Shown here piece by piece: positions 7,085 to 7,834 of a DNA stretch of 7,834 bases (position 1 is the stretch's first letter; every line of letters starts with the position of its first letter). Location of the stretch: positions 1-7,834 of the forward strand of contig CALIEE010000114.1 in the NCBI GenBank assembly GCA_938022485.1, written 5' to 3'. A model generated the notes under the pieces. The model saw nothing but the letters and a program-made list of their open reading frames with translations. It ran no database searches and was not told the origin of the DNA. This DNA is from an uncultured bacterium. Lineage in GTDB: Bacteria > Bdellovibrionota_C > UBA2361 > SZUA-149 > CALKYB01. The position numbers were made by a program, and so were the translations under genes.

Positions 7085-7612
7085 CTAACCAGAAGTTACA
7101 CAAACTCCTCGTATGTTTACCAGCCTTTCTCCTGAAACTTGGCAACCTGAGATATCACGTTCATCATCGTCAAAACGGAATTGAACATCTGCTGGCAAAA
7201 TAATTGATCGAGAAGTGTCGACCCTGCAACCTTCTGGACAGGAATTTTCCATACGATCGTAAATATCCTGGCAATGAATATTTTTCAATGGTTCTAGTAA
7301 AAGTTGCTCAACCTCAATTTTTGCCGCCTTTTCGTTACAGTCATTTGATTGAAAAGCTATCTTTGCCGTACAGGTTTCCAAGACATTTCGACACAAACTA
7401 CCTGCCGCCAAGCCAGACGGCTTTTGACTTTCCAAGGTAGGTTTTGTAGCTGGTTGAGAGGATTCACTTGTCTTAACTCGCGGAGCAGGAGCTGGTGGCG
7501 ATGCTTGATCAACTTGATTAGTTCTAGTGACATCTAGAATCAATACAACTCCAAGTATAAAACAAATGGCCGAAGCCAAATACTTAAGTAAAGCACGCTC
7601 TTTCCTGGCCAA
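7085..7612 (-). CDS. Hypothetical single-pass protein with cysteine-rich extracytoplasmic domain
   Basis: I do not recognise this 175-residue protein. It begins with a short basic stretch (RKER at 3-6) and one hydrophobic helix (about 9-27), without a clean signal-peptidase site or a lipobox, so it is probably an N-terminally anchored inner-membrane protein facing the periplasm. Residues 37-68 form a Pro/Ser/Thr/Lys-rich flexible linker (SPPAPAPRV and similar). The domain from 72 to 175 has eight cysteines, at 74, 81, 92, 114, 125, 129, 157 and 171, an even number compatible with four disulfides. It ends in VCVTSG, with no PEP-CTERM sorting tail. The TTG start is supported by a good Shine-Dalgarno (AGGAG, 6-base spacing). 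It probably forms a unit with the membrane-protein gene upstream (17-bp hairpin-bearing gap region). Coding status is likely given the clear domain structure and RBS; function is unknown. Confidence 0.75.
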   Translation of the reverse strand: MARKERALLKYLASAICFILGVVLILDVTRTNQVDQASPPAPAPRVKTSESSQPATKPTLESQKPSGLAAGSLCRNVLETCTAKIAFQSNDCNEKAAKIEVEQLLLEPLKNIHCQDIYDRMENSCPEGCRVDTSRSIILPADVQFRFDDDERDISGCQVSGERLVNIRGVCVTSG

Positions 7613-7618
7613 AATTTG

Positions 7619-7623
7619 CTCCT
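7619..7623 (-). promoter_or_regulatory. Ribosome binding site deciding a TTG start
   Basis: Read on the reverse strand this is AGGAG, six bases before TTG at 7612. It is the strongest Shine-Dalgarno in the window and supports the rare start codon of the cysteine-rich protein gene. The other TTG-started genes here have no comparable site. Confidence 0.75.
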
Positions 7624-7650
7624 AGTGAAATGGGGTGATCTTCTCCTGCT

Positions 7651-7665
7651 GGGTTAAACTAACCC
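7651..7665. repeat. Perfect 6-bp hairpin at the end of the partial membrane-protein gene
   Basis: GGGTTA (7651-7656) and TAACCC (7660-7665) are perfect reverse complements around a 3-base loop. On the leftward transcript the hairpin starts with the last base of the upstream gene's TAG stop and stands 38 bases before the next start codon. No T-run follows on the reverse strand, so a standard intrinsic terminator is unlikely. It might protect the upstream message, or may be chance. Confidence 0.4.
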
Positions 7666-7834
7666 TAAATATACCTTCTTACTAGCCAAATTTCGGGAAA
7701 AGGCTCTTTTAGCATCTGCTCACTCCAACGAAGCATCTTAATCAACGGATAAGTATATTTATAAATGAAGATCGACAAGTTTCCTAACCATGGAAGAAAA
7801 ACTAGAAAGAAGCATAAGACAAGTCCCAATGATT
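7665..7834 (-). CDS. C-terminal 55 residues of an unrecognised membrane protein (partial)
   Basis: One reverse-strand frame is open from the right edge to a TAG stop at 7665-7667, giving 55 residues; one of the other two frames closes within 11 codons and the other within about 25. The fragment starts with a strongly hydrophobic helix (LVLCFFLVFLPWLG, residues 4-17), then an aromatic and basic segment (YKYTYPLIKMLRW, 24-36) and ends PEIWLVRRYI. This looks like the last transmembrane helix plus a cytoplasmic or periplasmic tail of a multi-pass protein. It is too short to assign: a polymerase, flippase, glycosyltransferase tail or unrelated membrane protein would all fit. It precedes the cysteine-rich gene by 52 bp in the same direction, so the two are probably cotranscribed. 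Confidence 0.6.
   Translation of the reverse strand, partial: SLGLVLCFFLVFLPWLGNLSIFIYKYTYPLIKMLRWSEQMLKEPFPEIWLVRRYI

Noticed and set aside
7085..7612. PEP-CTERM sorting tail in the cysteine-rich protein
   Set aside because: The locus type made this worth checking, but the C-terminus ends VCVTSG with no PEP motif, no C-terminal helix and no basic end; its only membrane segment is N-terminal.

Overview
The window is a fragment of a cell-surface or extracellular polysaccharide biosynthesis locus. Two adjacent genes are diagnostic. A NodB-type polysaccharide deacetylase with the SxDVEDYY start, and a FemAB-like GNAT protein carrying RSQIRRP, MRDLGTPVY and FDFGRS motifs, are the pair that usually sits in exosortase/PEP-CTERM-associated (EpsH-type) polysaccharide loci. 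No exosortase and no PEP-CTERM substrate is visible here, so that link rests on family resemblance recalled from memory. The organism is most likely a Gram-negative bacterium of moderate to low GC. It uses alternative starts heavily: of the seven starts visible, three are TTG, two GTG and two ATG. A Bdellovibrionota or other proteobacterial lineage would fit, but the sequence does not settle it.

Layout, left to right. (1) A leftward pair: a DegT-type PLP aminotransferase (791-2014) followed by a membrane-anchored family 2 glycosyltransferase that runs off the left edge (1-794); they overlap by an ATGA. (2) A 115-bp divergent region with two tandem extended -10 elements pointing right and an imperfect inverted repeat. 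(3) A rightward pair: polysaccharide deacetylase (2130-2987) and FemAB-like protein (2977-4032), overlapping by 11 bp. (4) A leftward 614-residue fusion of an UPF0104/LPG-synthase-type membrane domain with a polyprenyl-phosphate-sugar-synthase-like GT2 domain (4029-5873). Its stop codon overlaps the FemAB stop in a CTAG palindrome. (5) A 114-bp divergent region. (6) A rightward family 4 glycosyltransferase (5988-7064). (7) A leftward set: the C-terminus of an unrecognised membrane protein (7665-7834) and a single-pass, cysteine-rich protein of unknown function (7085-7612).

Inferred joint role: the aminotransferase would supply an amino sugar (or another PLP product). The three glycosyltransferase modules would build a lipid-linked chain, with the fusion protein making a polyprenyl-phosphate sugar and perhaps helping it cross the membrane. 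The deacetylase would expose amino groups and the FemAB-like enzyme could then modify them. The deacetylase/FemAB pairing is firm as a family assignment; the chemical order is inference. I see no RNA genes, CRISPR arrays, insertion sequences or obvious intrinsic terminators.
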